Source: Cryptomeria japonica (taxonomy: Eukaryota > Streptophyta > Pinopsida > Cupressales > Cupressaceae). Taken from it: a DNA stretch of 64,000 nt. Positions 1-11,720 of the stretch are shown one piece after another. The notes below the pieces were generated by a model. The model was not told the DNA's origin. It made no database searches and was given only the letters and a program-made list of their open reading frames with translations. Made by a program: the position numbers and the translations under genes. Position 1 is the stretch's first letter. Each line of letters begins with the position of its first letter. Where the stretch lies: the NCBI RefSeq assembly GCF_030272615.1, contig NC_081413.1, positions 157,976,849 through 158,040,848 of the forward strand, in the 5' to 3' direction.

Positions 1-3
1 CAG

Positions 4-600
4 AATAAATTCGATTTCCTTGAGATTTCTCCCATATATAAGTACTTATTGTTCATATTTTGGTGTAGAATTACATATTTACATTTATCTAAAATTTGCA
101 GTTTTCTATTCCTTTCATTCATTAATAATTATCCATCAATTACTTCCTTCAACTACGATACTTCTACAAAGTCACCACACTTTTCTATACCTTTCTTTCC
201 TTGCATTTTTACCTTTAATTGTTGTCTTCCTCTATGATATAAACATGATTATGTATATTTCTATATAGAGACTACATATGCATCCATGCTAGTTAGTTAC
301 CTTCTAGAAAAAATTTGATTTCCTTGAGATTTCTTCCATATATAAGTACTTACTGTTCATATTTAAGAAACACCATAAAATATTAGTTAGCTTATGTAGA
401 ATTACATATTTACATTTATCTAAAGATTGTAGTTTTCTATTACTTTCATACATTGCAAATTTTACTTCAATTTGTTCCTTTGATTATGATCCTTCTACAA
501 AGTCAGCGCACTTTCCTATTCCTTTCTTTGCTTGCATTTTTAGCTTTAATTGCACTCTTTATGTATGATATAAACATAATTATGTATGTTTATATATAGA
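4..600. repeat. Imperfect ~300 bp tandem duplication
   Basis: Two neighbouring copies, about 4-290 and 307-600, share long runs such as 'ccttgagatttct', 'atataagtactta' and 'acatttatctaaa', and the same ending around 'gatataaacat'. The second copy has an extra ~30 bases near 365-395. The origin is unknown. The short ORFs across it have no recognisable domain and differ between the copies, so I do not call them genes. Confidence 0.7.
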
Positions 601-919
601 ATATACAATATAAAGATATGTACATATATATAAGTATCCTTAAATAAATAAATGTACAAAATTTATACATATATAGGGATATATATGTATTTCTATTTGT
701 ACAGATCTACACATATTTATATACACTTTTTTTAATTCATATATATTTATACATGTGCATATTTTTACATATATCTATATATATGTATAAATATATACCT
801 ATGCATCAATATATATCCATAATCACTTTCTCCAAATATTATTGTAGTCAAAATTATAAACAAAATACCAAATATAGAAATGGATTTATATACAAATATA
901 TATTTATACATAGTTATAG

Positions 920-1014
<95 letters not shown>

Positions 1015-2040
1015 CGTGTATTTATATATGTGCATATCTATGTATACAAATATACACATATTTCACTGATATGTATATATGTGTGTGTGTGTGTATATAT
1101 ACATACATCTATATGTATATATAATTATATATATCTATGTATATATATTTCAATAATCTTTGGGAAAAAATCTCATAGGTAAACTCTGCACTCAGCAAAG
1201 TAAACATTAATCAATTGAAGTCATGCAGAGCAAATAAAATTCACAACAAAATGAGCACCACAAAACTAAATAGAAGAACATTAGAGATTAAATTAACCAA
1301 TTTTCAGTTGCAACACATTTCTGAATATGACTTGACCAAGATTTAAGGAGAAGAACACCTAACAATCCAAAAGCATCCATATGCACCCAAAAATATCCAC
1401 AAAAAAAAAAATATTACTTCTTACATAACTTTATATAGATATAAATGTATTTTTATATATGTATATGCCTCACTGCAATTATATATGTATTTACATACAT
1501 ACATATATCTATGTACATATGTATGTATGCATGTATATATATTTTCAAGTACATATATATACACACGTATTTATCTATATACAAATATCTAACTTTAGAA
1601 TTATATATTATATGCCTATGTATATGCCTTGAATTTCTTACAATTCCATTAAAACAAGAGAAAGTAACTGTATGCTTGCTGTCATACATGCTTCAATGCT
1701 TTCTCTCTACAATTGTTATAATTCTAACACACCTTTGTTCTCTTACAACTATTAGATATCTATTTAGCCTTCCACCGAACAAGGTGATGCCATCAAATGC
1801 AGGAGGAAGCAAACAAATAGAACTTACTGTGCAAAGAATAGAGGTAATATCTCCAACAAGCGGCAAATGAAATGACGTGCACATCAAACATCTGATAGTA
1901 ATTCACACACTCTATTACAAATAGAAGCCAATGACCCTCAGCCAAGTAATGTGCCCCAAACACATTCAACTTCTCCTGAACTCACCCTATAGACTCCTTC
2001 ATTCCTATACACTTTATCTAACTTCCAAAAAAGAATTGAT
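601..2040. other. AT-rich DNA with microsatellites, no gene seen
   Basis: This stretch is TATA/CATA-rich, with a long (TA)n tract at about 921-1014 and a short (GT)n near 1079-1094. ORFs here encode only Ile/Tyr or Cys/Val repeats. Some of 1900-2040 may be the degraded upstream part of the Helitron fragment that follows, but no motif supports that. Confidence 0.6.
921..1014. repeat. (TA)n microsatellite
   Basis: A nearly uninterrupted TA dinucleotide run of about 90 bases, with one 'gat' interruption near 984. Confidence 0.95.
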
Positions 2041-3402
2041 ATGTTGGAGCTCACTGAGGCATGTTTTGTTTGTAGAGAAAGCTATGTGGGAATTATTGTT
2101 AAAAATGTCGACCATGCAGTTATATGCATGAGATGTTTTGCTGAGAGAGGAATTCACTGTTTCTCTTCATCAAACAATATGGACCCAGGTGAGCAACCTT
2201 ATATTTTAAAGTGTCTTTCTCAAGTACAATAAATTCTCATAGAAAGGATTGCTCCTATTTTGCAAGTTACTCATGCAAGGGGAGGGTAGTATAAGTATTC
2301 AAGTCACACAATTAACTTCCCATAGGATATTTCAGAAATTGCATTGTCCTTGCCATGCAAAATTCAACATTTAGAAATCATTATTGTCCGTAGAACTAAT
2401 TTAGAAGGGTTAACTTATGACTATTACGTTAATTGGTATCATGTCATGAATGCATTGACTTACAAAATTAAGCATGACCAATACTTTAAAGATGTATTCA
2501 CTGATTTAGATGCACTACAGCTATTGCCCGAATCCAGTACTAACATTTTAAAACTTTTACATTTAGTAGCTTCACCTCAAGAAGAACCTATAAAAGAAAA
2601 TGTTGATGTAGCCAACATGAACAATGCCAAATAATTAATAGAAAATACTTCTTCATTTATTCCATGACTTCCATCCTCAACACCTTAACTAGACGCAATC
2701 AGGACAATCATACATCTGAATAATACCGACAATAATGTTGTCCCCTGGTCACAAATCAGTTCATCACCTATCAATGAGTACAATATAGAAGGTCTTCTTA
2801 CAATGGCATTCCCAACACTATTTCCTAAAAAATTGGCTTTACCACTTCAAGACATAACAAAATATGTACATTTACATGAATATGCTTTGCACTTAATAAA
2901 ATATTATGATCAAATATTTGGCCAACATGTCCATTTCAGATATTATATCTATAATATTATGATGAGGCATTGATCTCAACAATCAACTGTTGTTTTCATA
3001 AAGACAAATTTAGAAGATTCTCTTCCAGTCAATCTTCATTCCCTAAGAGAGCACTTACAGAACACACCTTCAAATGAATTACCAAATTACATCATGCGAT
3101 ATGTTGCCTCCTTGCGCAGCACATGTGCATTTTGGAGCAAATCCCATAGGGATCTTACCACAATGATAGAACAGTTACGTCCACCAACGCTTTTCTTTAT
3201 GCTAAGCTCGGCTGATACAAAATGACCTGACCTGCATAAAATGTTTCCAAAACCACACTCAAATAATTTACAACCCAATAGAGGGAAATCTTTTGAGAAT
3301 TTAGTCAATAATCCTCATATAACAGCTTTATACTTGCATCTAAGATTTCAGATCTTTCATGATGAAGTAATTGTCAAACAGTTGCATGCCATTGACCATT
3401 GG
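2041..3402 (+). pseudogene. Helitron replicase/helicase fragment (DUF6570 and Helitron_like_N), broken
   Basis: Translation shows the N-terminal part of a plant Helitron Rep/PIF1-type protein. A cysteine-rich start (C-V-C-R, then M-R-C-F) is followed by the NNMDPGEQP signature near 2170-2200, a region ending FP-D-I around 2330, and IIVRRTN near 2380. The Helitron N-terminal domain follows, with EGLLTMAFPTLFP near 2790-2830, VHLHEYALHLIKYYDQ near 2865-2915, and the LSSADTK-PDLH motif near 3200-3238. The C-terminal PIF1 helicase is absent because a retrotransposon begins at 3403, just after HAIDHWCR. In-frame stops lie at about 2230, 2278, 2323, 2632, 2971 and 3223, and several look like CGA, CAG or TGG codons changed by transition. 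Family assignment is from motif recognition. No Helitron terminus (5' TC or 3' CTRR hairpin) was identified. Confidence 0.8.
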
Positions 3403-4987
3403 TGTAGACACCTAAAAATGTCTCATTGATCATGTAATAATTATTCCTCTAATTGATTAAATAATTCTTTAGTTATTTAATTAAGTTAATTAATTTTATT
3501 CTTCTAATTTCATATTTCCTCATAATCTTACTAATTATTCTATTCTTTCATCATTTAATCATTTTAACCATTTTCTAATGTTAATTAACTATATATTATT
3601 TAATTAATTGTGATTAATTCCCCGCATTAAATAATCTTTATTATTTAAATAAATTAATTCTCAATTTCTATCTCTGGTCGTCTAATCATTCCACCCTTTT
3701 CTAAATATTAATTAAATATTTATTATTTAATTAATTATGATTTAATCCTCTAAATTAAATAATCTTTATTATTTAATTAAGTTTCATTTCTAAATAATTA
3801 AATAGTTTCTTTAAATTATTTAATTAACTAATTAATTCTTCCATTTCCAAATCCCCAAATTCTAATTTCATTTAATTTCTTATTTCTTCTAATTTCTTTC
3901 AAATTCAATCACATGTGTATGATTTCAAAAACTAAATTGAAAATCAAAGTCAAGTTCTAAATATATTCAAATACTAAATAAATTCAATTATTTGAATAAA
4001 TATCATGCAAAGATATCCAAGGGGTTGAGCTTAACTGGCTAAAACACTAGGTTCTCACTGTGGAGACCCAAGTTCAATTCCCAATAGGGACATCTGAAGT
4101 GGAATTCTAAGTTGTGACTCTTGGCCTTCCATAGGATGGGGAAGGTCTTGGGGTCAATCTAATGGAACTCTAAGTTGTGACTCTTGGCCTTCCATAGGAT
4201 GGGAAGGTCTTGGGGTCAATCTAATCAAACATAATAATAATAATTCAAAGATATGTAATGGGGATGGGGCCCCCTACTGTGTCCCCACTGGTTCATAGCT
4301 CCAGTCAAAAGCTATTCAAGCTTCGGCCAATTACCAATCAAATATATATATATATATATCATGCAAAGATTTAATTGAAAATCTAAGTCTAAATGAAAGC
4401 ACGTGCTAAATTAATTAATTAAATCAATTATCTCTCCAATCTCTATTTCCATCTTTTAGTTAGCTTTTTCTAAATTAAGCTTTCTTTGTCATCCTCTTTA
4501 TTTCCTCCAATCATTCATTTTCTTACCTCAGTCAGCTTTTTCTCAATCAGTTGACCCAATTAATCTATTCAATCTATTTTGTTTCACCTCCAAGTCAGCA
4601 GTTCAACTATCAATCAGCATGTGAGCTCACCTAAGCTCCACCTCTTGATCATTTTGTTCCACCTTTCAATCAATCTCATCCAAAAATCTATAAATTGAGC
4701 ATTCAATCTCCATTTTCAACAATCACGAACTTCAAATCATTGTGTCACTTGCAGGTTGTCAGCGCAATATCTGAGAGTCATCATACCATAGAGAAGAGAA
4801 GAGAAATGGAAGTTATACACAGTCATGGAATAGGGAGTCTTTAATTGATTTCATTTATAGTTCCTATTTTGCTTAATTGTGTTATTTCATTATTTGTTTG
4901 TTACAATTCTTTCATTAGATAGGGATTTGTGATTTCCTTTTGTTTCTAATTGATACTTGTTATTAAGAGGAATTTTATCATACGACA
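3403..4987 (+). repeat. 5' LTR of element B
   Basis: The LTR starts TGTAGACACC and ends CATACGACA, directly before the primer-binding site. It aligns with 51768-52614 over long shared runs (for example 'cattgatcatgta' and the AATTAATTAA-rich blocks). It is very AT-rich. A SINE at 4015-4357 adds ~356 bp including its target duplication, so the original LTR was about 1.23 kb. Confidence 0.9.
4015..4357 (+). mobile_element. tRNA-derived SINE inserted in the 5' LTR of element B
   Basis: The 13-bp target duplication ATCATGCAAAGAT is present at 4002-4014 and 4358-4370. The right LTR of element B has it once and lacks the insert. The head has a Pol III A-box-like TGAGCTTAACTGG (4026-4038) and a B-box-like AGTTCAATTCC (4071-4081). 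The body holds a 63-bp direct tandem duplication (4101-4163 and from 4164 to about 4225), and the element ends in an (AT)n tail near 4341-4357. It encodes no protein. The SINE family is not assigned. Confidence 0.85.
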
Positions 4988-4990
4988 TTT

Positions 4991-5003
4991 TGGTGAACCC
5001 GAC
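4991..5003 (+). other. Primer-binding site of element B
   Basis: TGGTGAACCCGAC begins three bases after the LTR end and opens with TGG, which pairs with the CCA end of a tRNA. The tRNA species is not determined here. Confidence 0.7.
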
Positions 5004-5355
5004 ATGAATCACAACTAATTTACCTTCTCTATTCTCTGTGTAATTTTTGCAGGTCGTATGGATTTTTGCATTATTTTTATAGATTTTACACGGATTTTGA
5101 GAATAGATCTTCCATTACACAATCGTGCTTACATCGTCATGCAATCGCATAGACACCACCATGCATTCGACCCCTCAAGGTCACGCATTCGATCTAATAG
5201 GGTTACGCAATCGCCCTTTCCAGATCATGCATTCATAGGGAAAATTGTCATTTAATTTATTATTCTGTCTATTATTTGATCTGTCTAATTCTGCCTAAAA
5301 TTGGGTTAATCTGGAAATAGATTACTTCTATTTCATGATTTGATTATAATAATTT

Positions 5356-5610
5356 ATGGCAAGAAAGGTACAGTTTAGGATTTCAGGTGCAAGAAGGATG
5401 AAAGAACAAAGAAGAGAAGCCAAACACTATCAAAAGGTTCTCCAAACAGAAAAGGAGATACAAGATTCAGAAGAACAACTGGCCTTTGATAGATATAACA
5501 ACTTAGTTCTTTCTTATCAAGTTAAATATGATCTAATCAATATTGAATGGATGATGAGAGATTTGGCTGGGGCCTCACAATTGGTTTTGCAGGTTTCTGA
5601 TCGGGTTTAG
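5356..5610 (+). CDS. Small hypothetical ORF in the element B leader
   Basis: An 84-codon ORF rich in Lys, Arg, Glu and Gln, predicted mainly helical (RRMKEQRREAKHYQKV...), with a hydrophobic-heptad tendency. I do not recognise the family. It lies between the primer-binding site and gag. Some Tat/Ogre elements carry an extra ORF before gag, so this could be a remnant of one. A chance ORF is equally possible, because nearby sequence has stops in all frames. Confidence 0.25.
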   Translation: MARKVQFRISGARRMKEQRREAKHYQKVLQTEKEIQDSEEQLAFDRYNNLVLSYQVKYDLINIEWMMRDLAGASQLVLQVSDRV

Positions 5611-5943
5611 CTTTATTTTTATTTTTTATTTTTTTTGTTTTTATTTTTTTGTTGCCTACCTATCTGTCATGCAATCGCCCTATTTTTATTATGCAACCGA
5701 TCTATTATCATCATGCATTTGGCCTGTCAAAATTACACATACGCTCTATTAGGTTCACACATTCAAGATGTCAGTATCACGCAATCGCACAGGTATTGTC
5801 ACGCATTCGCCTCTATCAAATTTTTAGTTTTTGTTTTCTGTTGGTTTGGTTTTACTACTAATCTTTTTTTTACAGCTTGTGGTGAATTTACAAAAAGGAT
5901 CGGATTAGTATTAGATCAATTGCATGCATCATCTAACACTTCA

Positions 5944-6180
5944 TCTTTTGATGCTTAAAATCAACAAAAGTTAAAATGGACATGCATGGATAATCTCACA
6001 CTTTGTTGTTTAGTGCTTAAAATAAACATGGGCTAAAATTGACGTGCATATATCTCACACTTTGTCTTTTGGTGCTTAAAATCAACAAATGGTTAAAATT
6101 GACATGTATGCCTTCATATTTCAAGTTGGTGTTTAAAATGGACATGCACATGCATATTCAACACCTAAATTTGGGCTATA
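5944..6180 (+). repeat. Four imperfect ~60-bp tandem repeats
   Basis: The core 'ggtgcttaaaat' plus 'gttaaaatggacatgca' recurs at about 5946, 6008, 6067 and 6128, with decaying similarity. It lies inside the element B leader. Confidence 0.65.
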
Positions 6181-7026
6181 AAATGAACGTGAATCAGGCT
6201 GCATTAGATTAAATCATATTTCTTTTTTCTTAAGGTAAAGAATTTTTATCGTGTTTGGGGTGGACCTACTGTTGCATTAACCAACTTACCACCCACCTTT
6301 GGAGTCTTGGGAGAAAGGAGGAAGGTGACAACGACTTCCAATTTTTATTTTATTCTGCGTAGTGAGGGGAATCTTTGACTAGGAATTTCATCACCCCACA
6401 GAGGTACTTCTAATTGGGATGCGTTGGGGATATCATCTCTCCCATCGTACTCTCGAGCAGGTTTTTTGAGTCGCTATATAAGTATACTGGTCATGCGGCT
6501 TGAGTGTTGAGTGAATTCGACGTATGTGGGGGCCTTTCCTGCACTGATAAGCTCAACTAAAGTCTTAAGTGGATTGTTTTGAGAATCCATCGTTGGATCA
6601 AGATCCCTCAAAACCTAATACTACAAACCAATTTAGTTGCCAAAAATCCTACATTCAGTGATTCTGAGATTGCGGATCATACCCCATAGATACCCTTCAT
6701 GTACCTTACACTATGATATAGAAAATCCCTCGGCTATAAGATCTTCGGATCTTTGGGGTAAGAAAGAATGGCATGCCCGAGAAGTGTGTATTGTGGAGTG
6801 GAGCTATTGCTGCCAGACTCTCTATCTGTTCATTTTGTTTCGGTATTTTATTGTAAGGGCCTCATTTGAATGGTGTTCACTTTCTAGCATAAGATTGTAT
6901 TTTGTGCTTTTTAATGTATCGTTGTGTTGGACCAATATTGAGTCAGTCCTTTGGGCTATTTCAAGCCCTATCCTATGTATCTCTAAATTTTTTGAGATTG
7001 TGTGAAAATTGAGTCAGTCAGATATA

Positions 7027-7031
7027 CCTAC
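7027..7031. other. Left target-site duplication of array A (CCTAC)
   Basis: CCTAC stands immediately before the first LTR (TATCACAACCC...) and recurs at 37719-37723 after the end of the third LTR. This is the 5-bp target duplication expected of LTR integration. Confidence 0.8.
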
Positions 7032-8466
7032 TATCACAACCCTCCTTTATCACTTTTTGGATTTGATACAATTCTATTATATTTTTGGTTGAGCTATTGA
7101 AAATAATTGAATAAATATTATAAAAGAATAAAAATGGACACACACACACACACTTGGAGAATATAGCTCAAAAGGCATTATTTTTATTTTATTTTCCCAC
7201 TCCCAATTATGGCACATGTTGTAGGAGGAATTAGAAGCTTCTAGAGGAATCTTCAATACCTTGCATGTAACTCCCCCACTAGGATTTTAATCAATGTTTG
7301 CATGAGTCCAATATTGGAAAAGAACCTCATTCTTAATTAATTTCTCTAGATAGTGGAATTAAGGGATTTTTCTTATATATTGTATGTAAGTTTTCATAAG
7401 AGGGAGTTGATTATGTTTTGAAGAAATTTCCCAAGTTTTAGTAGTAGGATCTTCTTTGGTAGTCTCATTTTTTGTTGTAGGATTGTTAAGTTGTTCTTGA
7501 AGATTTCTCTCAAGTTGCAAGGAAGGATCTAAAAAGGATAGTTAGAAGATTGGAGAGGATTCAACATCGAGCATCGATAAGCAAAGTTCTCTTCTTTTGT
7601 CATCTTTCATTTACATGTGAAAAAAATTGTATTATCAAAAAATATAGCTTCTAGATCTTCCTTTATATAAATTAGATTGCAAATCTTTTCTTCTTATTTA
7701 GGGATAAATATTGATAAAAGTACTTTTCATATAATGCATGTAAAAGATAGCTTTATTATTTATTTAATTTTCTTAGAAAAAAAATATATATCAGATCTTG
7801 CTTTGTTTTTCCAAAGATTTTTAGATCTGTGCAAAAATCATATTTCCCTTATTTAAAATTCTTTTTCTGACATTAAAAATCTTCTCTGTGTGATTAAATG
7901 AAAACCATTTGTGTATGAATCTTGTCCTTGTTATTCTTCTCTTCAATTCATTACTGGATTGGAAATCTAAATGTAAATCTCATTTATTTAATTAAATCTT
8001 ACTTCCCTGTGAATAATCTTACCTCGTTGTGAATACAAGTTTGATCTTCTACATATAAAGTTATTTAAATATTTTTCTTTTTCCTATGAGTATAAATCCA
8101 TTTATCTGAATGTAGATTTGATCATAAATTTTAATTCCTTAAGAGTAGTTTTACTTCTCTGTGAACAGAAGAACGTCTGGAAATAAAATATAAACTTCAC
8201 TATACCCATTATTCTCTGTGGAAATAAAATATAAATCCCCCTCTGTGAATATTAGCTCCTGAAAATCTTCTTTGAAAGCTTTGTTTTTCTCAGCTTAATC
8301 ATCTACCTATCTCTGTGATAAATTGGTTATATGTACATCGTTGAAACAAATTATTTCTCTGTTTTATTTCATCCCTATGATTAAATTATTATTCTCATTT
8401 TTACATTAACATTTTTTCCCTTATACATATATCTTTTATGCTATTGAATAAACTAGGATGAAAAAC

Positions 8467-8660
<194 letters not shown>

Positions 8661-8784
8661 ATTGAAATTTATGCAAACCAAAATTATGTATTCGAAATAA
8701 TGCATGAAATAACACGAAGAAATCCGTAGATTTAACTTCGTGCTTGCATGGAATAGCGGGCCAATCGCAGGGGGGCTGCGGAGT

Positions 8785-8935
8785 TAATACCACCGCAGGG
8801 GAGTGGTACCTTCCACTAACCCTGCGGTCACTGTTACGGCAGTGGTCGTAGGGTAGTGGAGGGGACCACGGCGGTCCCCTCATCAGTATGGGCCTACTTC
8901 CACAAGACCGCAGTGGTGATGGGACCCGTGGGCTC
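8785..8935 (+). promoter_or_regulatory. GC-rich hairpin block inside the LTR
   Basis: A GC-rich island in AT-rich surroundings has several short inverted repeats: AGTGG/CCACT (about 8801-8817), CACTG/CAGTG (about 8830-8845) and GGGGACC/GGTCCCC (8861-8879). A T-rich run follows at about 8953-8969. All three LTRs of the array carry the block, and the third is most eroded. Its role is unknown. A promoter, RNA structure or packaging signal would be guesses. Confidence 0.5.
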
Positions 8936-10107
8936 CACTCCCACTTGCCTCCCTTTTTCTTTTTTTTTTAAAATCATGCCACTATAAATTTAACTCGTGG
9001 CAATTTGGACTTTGTTAAAAAATTTCTTAATCAAAATTTTAGTTTAATAAAATTTAACTTAGGTAATTTTGAAATTTATTATCCTCAGTAAAATTTATAA
9101 TAATTTATTTATTTTTAGCAATTTTTTAATTATAAATTAAATTGTAAGAATTAATTTATTTTTAGCAATTTCCTAATTGTAAATTAAGTTGCATTAAATT
9201 TTATAATTGGAATTTTATAAAAACTACTTAAAATTCATCAGGTCACTTAGTTGGCATTTTGGACTCATTAAAAAGCAATTAATTCATTTTTATATGATTT
9301 GAACCAAATGTTTAAGCTAATTGCTATTTTTGGGACTAGTGACTTTACAAGTGATTATTCTCTTGGTAGAAATCAACACATTGCTTAACCTTCCATGTAA
9401 CTTTCACTATCCTTGCTTCATGAGAATTACTCATACCTTATTTGCATTTATTAATGACAAGTTACATTTTCTTCTTCTTCATGCAAGTTACATGTTTAAT
9501 TATTAATACGCGAGTTTCATAATCACCATTATTATGTAGGTTATATTTCAAGTTTTGAATATTAAATAATCTAGTTATGATTTTATTCTACGTGATTCAT
9601 CAAGTAGTTATTTCAATTAATTGAGCTTTGCAATGTCTAACTATGTATGTTCAATTCATAAATTGTTTCCAAGCATGATGTTTTTCATAGCTTCTTAGTT
9701 AGAAAACTAAATAAAGGAAGTCAGAAAACTAAAACCTAGCAGCATTTGGTATATACAGTGCCTTTGGGTCACACTTACAGGTAATGTTGTTGTGTTGAAC
9801 TACTGACTTAATGCCTAATAAAGCTGCATCAATGATGTCTATGGCATCGTCCCTATAAATCATCTGGGAGTAATAAGGGACTCTTGGAAGTTAAAAATCC
9901 AAGGGGTGGGTAATCCCCCTTGGATCGATAATCTAATAAGATAAACCTTAAATGATTTTTACATCCGTTGAGTTAAACCATAGTAAATCCCCTTTAGGGT
10001 TGATTAAGTGAAACGCTTTTATGAAATTGATTTAATCTCGAAGAGTTGTTGTTGATTGACAATTGGGTCAAGGGTGATTCTTATGATAGGTATTAGAGTC
10101 TAGTTGT

Positions 10108-11655
10108 TGTTTTTTGCATTACAGTAAGAAAGATTGTTTGCATTTCAATATCAGGAGATTGTTGATATTCAGTAAGGATATTGAGAAGGTTGTTGAAGAT
10201 TATTGATATAACTGAAGAAGGATGATAACTATCTTTATAACATTATTTTGTGATTGATGTCAAGTGATTGATTATCTGATTCAGTATGATGTTGCCATAT
10301 CTTGAGAAGATTGATTAGAAGAGAATTAAGATGTCAGTAAAAGACACAGAAAGAATGTGATGAATAAGGGGAGAAATAAGTTATTCAATGGGCAACTATT
10401 AGCGAGTTAGACAATGATGAGATCATGATGTTTAGATTGTTTTGATATTCTACATATGTCGTTGATTGTAAGTTTAATACTATACTATGTCACCGAGCAA
10501 AGAACCTAGTCAGTAAACCCCAAGGAACCTAGTCAGTAAACCCTAAGGTTATTGATATCGGTTAATGAAGGCGAAATGTCTACCAAGTAAAGTTTAGTAT
10601 TTACTGAGTTGCAACTGAGTTATGATAGTGCACATGGGATGGATAAAAGCATTATTTAGTGAATGACAATGATTAGCTGGAGATTTATAAATGATTGGTA
10701 TGTCGTGCATGAAGTTTGTTAAGGATCTATGGCAAAGGAAAATCGGCAGGAAGATCTACATCGCAAATTGAACCACAATAACCTTGTGCAAGTTCCAAGA
10801 AAGGACTGCAAGTCCCGAGGTAAGCTAAAACATTTTTAGATCGAAGGATACATTGAACCTAGTCAAGTTTCAAGATCTGATGGCTAAGATTGATCATGGG
10901 AAATGTGATCAAGGAGATTAAGCAGTTAGCAATTGTTTATAAATGAGGAATTGTTGATAAATAATGTATGCGGGCAAGTGTATGCACAGGGATGCTACAT
11001 AGTGATTACCAAGCACAGAAGCTTGAAGACCTGTTTGAATAATAGAGTAGAGATCCCAGCAGAGGGACAAGATAAGTCCTATGACTAGATTGTTTTGAGC
11101 AAATAAGAATCTTCTTTACCATTTTAGATGTGAAGTTGCAGATAGATTTGTATTACTATTATTTTGTAAGTGACAAAAAATCTCTTAACCGAGTGGACTT
11201 AATAGTCTTATATGTAAACCCTCTAGCAAGGTAACATTCTAAATGAGTGTTTGAAATCCTTTGACAATGTCACTTCTAACAAAGTGAAGATCCTAACAGA
11301 TCTGAGGGAAATCCCTTAACTAGGTCACATCTAGTAATGTGTTTGTAATCTTTAATGGGATTTGCTTTTAACCGAGCATACTCTAGAAGAGTATATTTCT
11401 TAGTGGGTCCAAAATCCCATAGTGGTTTTTTCTCTATTTGGGTTTCCACGTTAAATCTGGTGTTATGAGTGTTATGATGATTATATGCTTATGAGTTTGC
11501 ATGTTTAGCAGTTTTGGTTATATTGTCGAAGTATAAGTTATCGAGGTTGAATCTATTGTTTTTATGGAAGATTATGTTTGTATGATTCACCCCCCCCCCC
11601 CTCTCATCTTGTTAGCTATTGGCATCTATACTTACATTAAGTATTAGAACTATCA
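10108..11655 (+). repeat. 5' LTR of the nested copia element
   Basis: Nearly identical to 16409-17952. I count six differences in the first ~145 aligned bases, mostly transitions. It ends GAACTATCA. A C-homopolymer (about 11590-11600) lies near the 3' end in both LTRs. The extreme 5' end is uncertain by a few bases. Confidence 0.9.
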
Positions 11656-11657
11656 AT

Positions 11658-11669
11658 TAGTATCAGAGC
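11658..11669 (+). other. Primer-binding site of the copia element (initiator tRNA-Met type)
   Basis: TAGTATCAGAGC, three bases after the LTR. It is one base off the usual TGGTATCAGAGC that pairs with the 3' end of plant initiator tRNA-Met. Confidence 0.8.
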
Positions 11670-11720
11670 TTTGGACTTCGGAAGAAAAAGGTTAAAGGTA
11701 CTTGAGGCAAAGATCCGAAG

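Larger units (their letters stand above)
4988..7026 (+). other. 5' leader of element B, largely non-coding
   Basis: This runs from the primer-binding site to the insertion point of array A. Visible content is a cluster of short CATGCAATCGC/CACGCATTCG motifs (about 5140-5235 and 5665-5815), a small ORF at 5356-5610, and four ~60-bp imperfect repeats (about 5944-6180). From 6200 to 7026 there is no recognisable domain. The 122-codon ORF at 6637-7005 has no supporting motif. The leader resumes at 37724. Confidence 0.6.

Noticed and set aside
4026-4081. Possible tRNA gene from A- and B-box-like motifs
   Set aside because: No cloverleaf or acceptor stem. Flanking 13-bp duplication and an AT tail show a SINE.
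6637-7005. 122-codon ORF before array A
   Set aside because: No domain, no frame conservation, and it ends just before an insertion border. Chance ORF in the leader.
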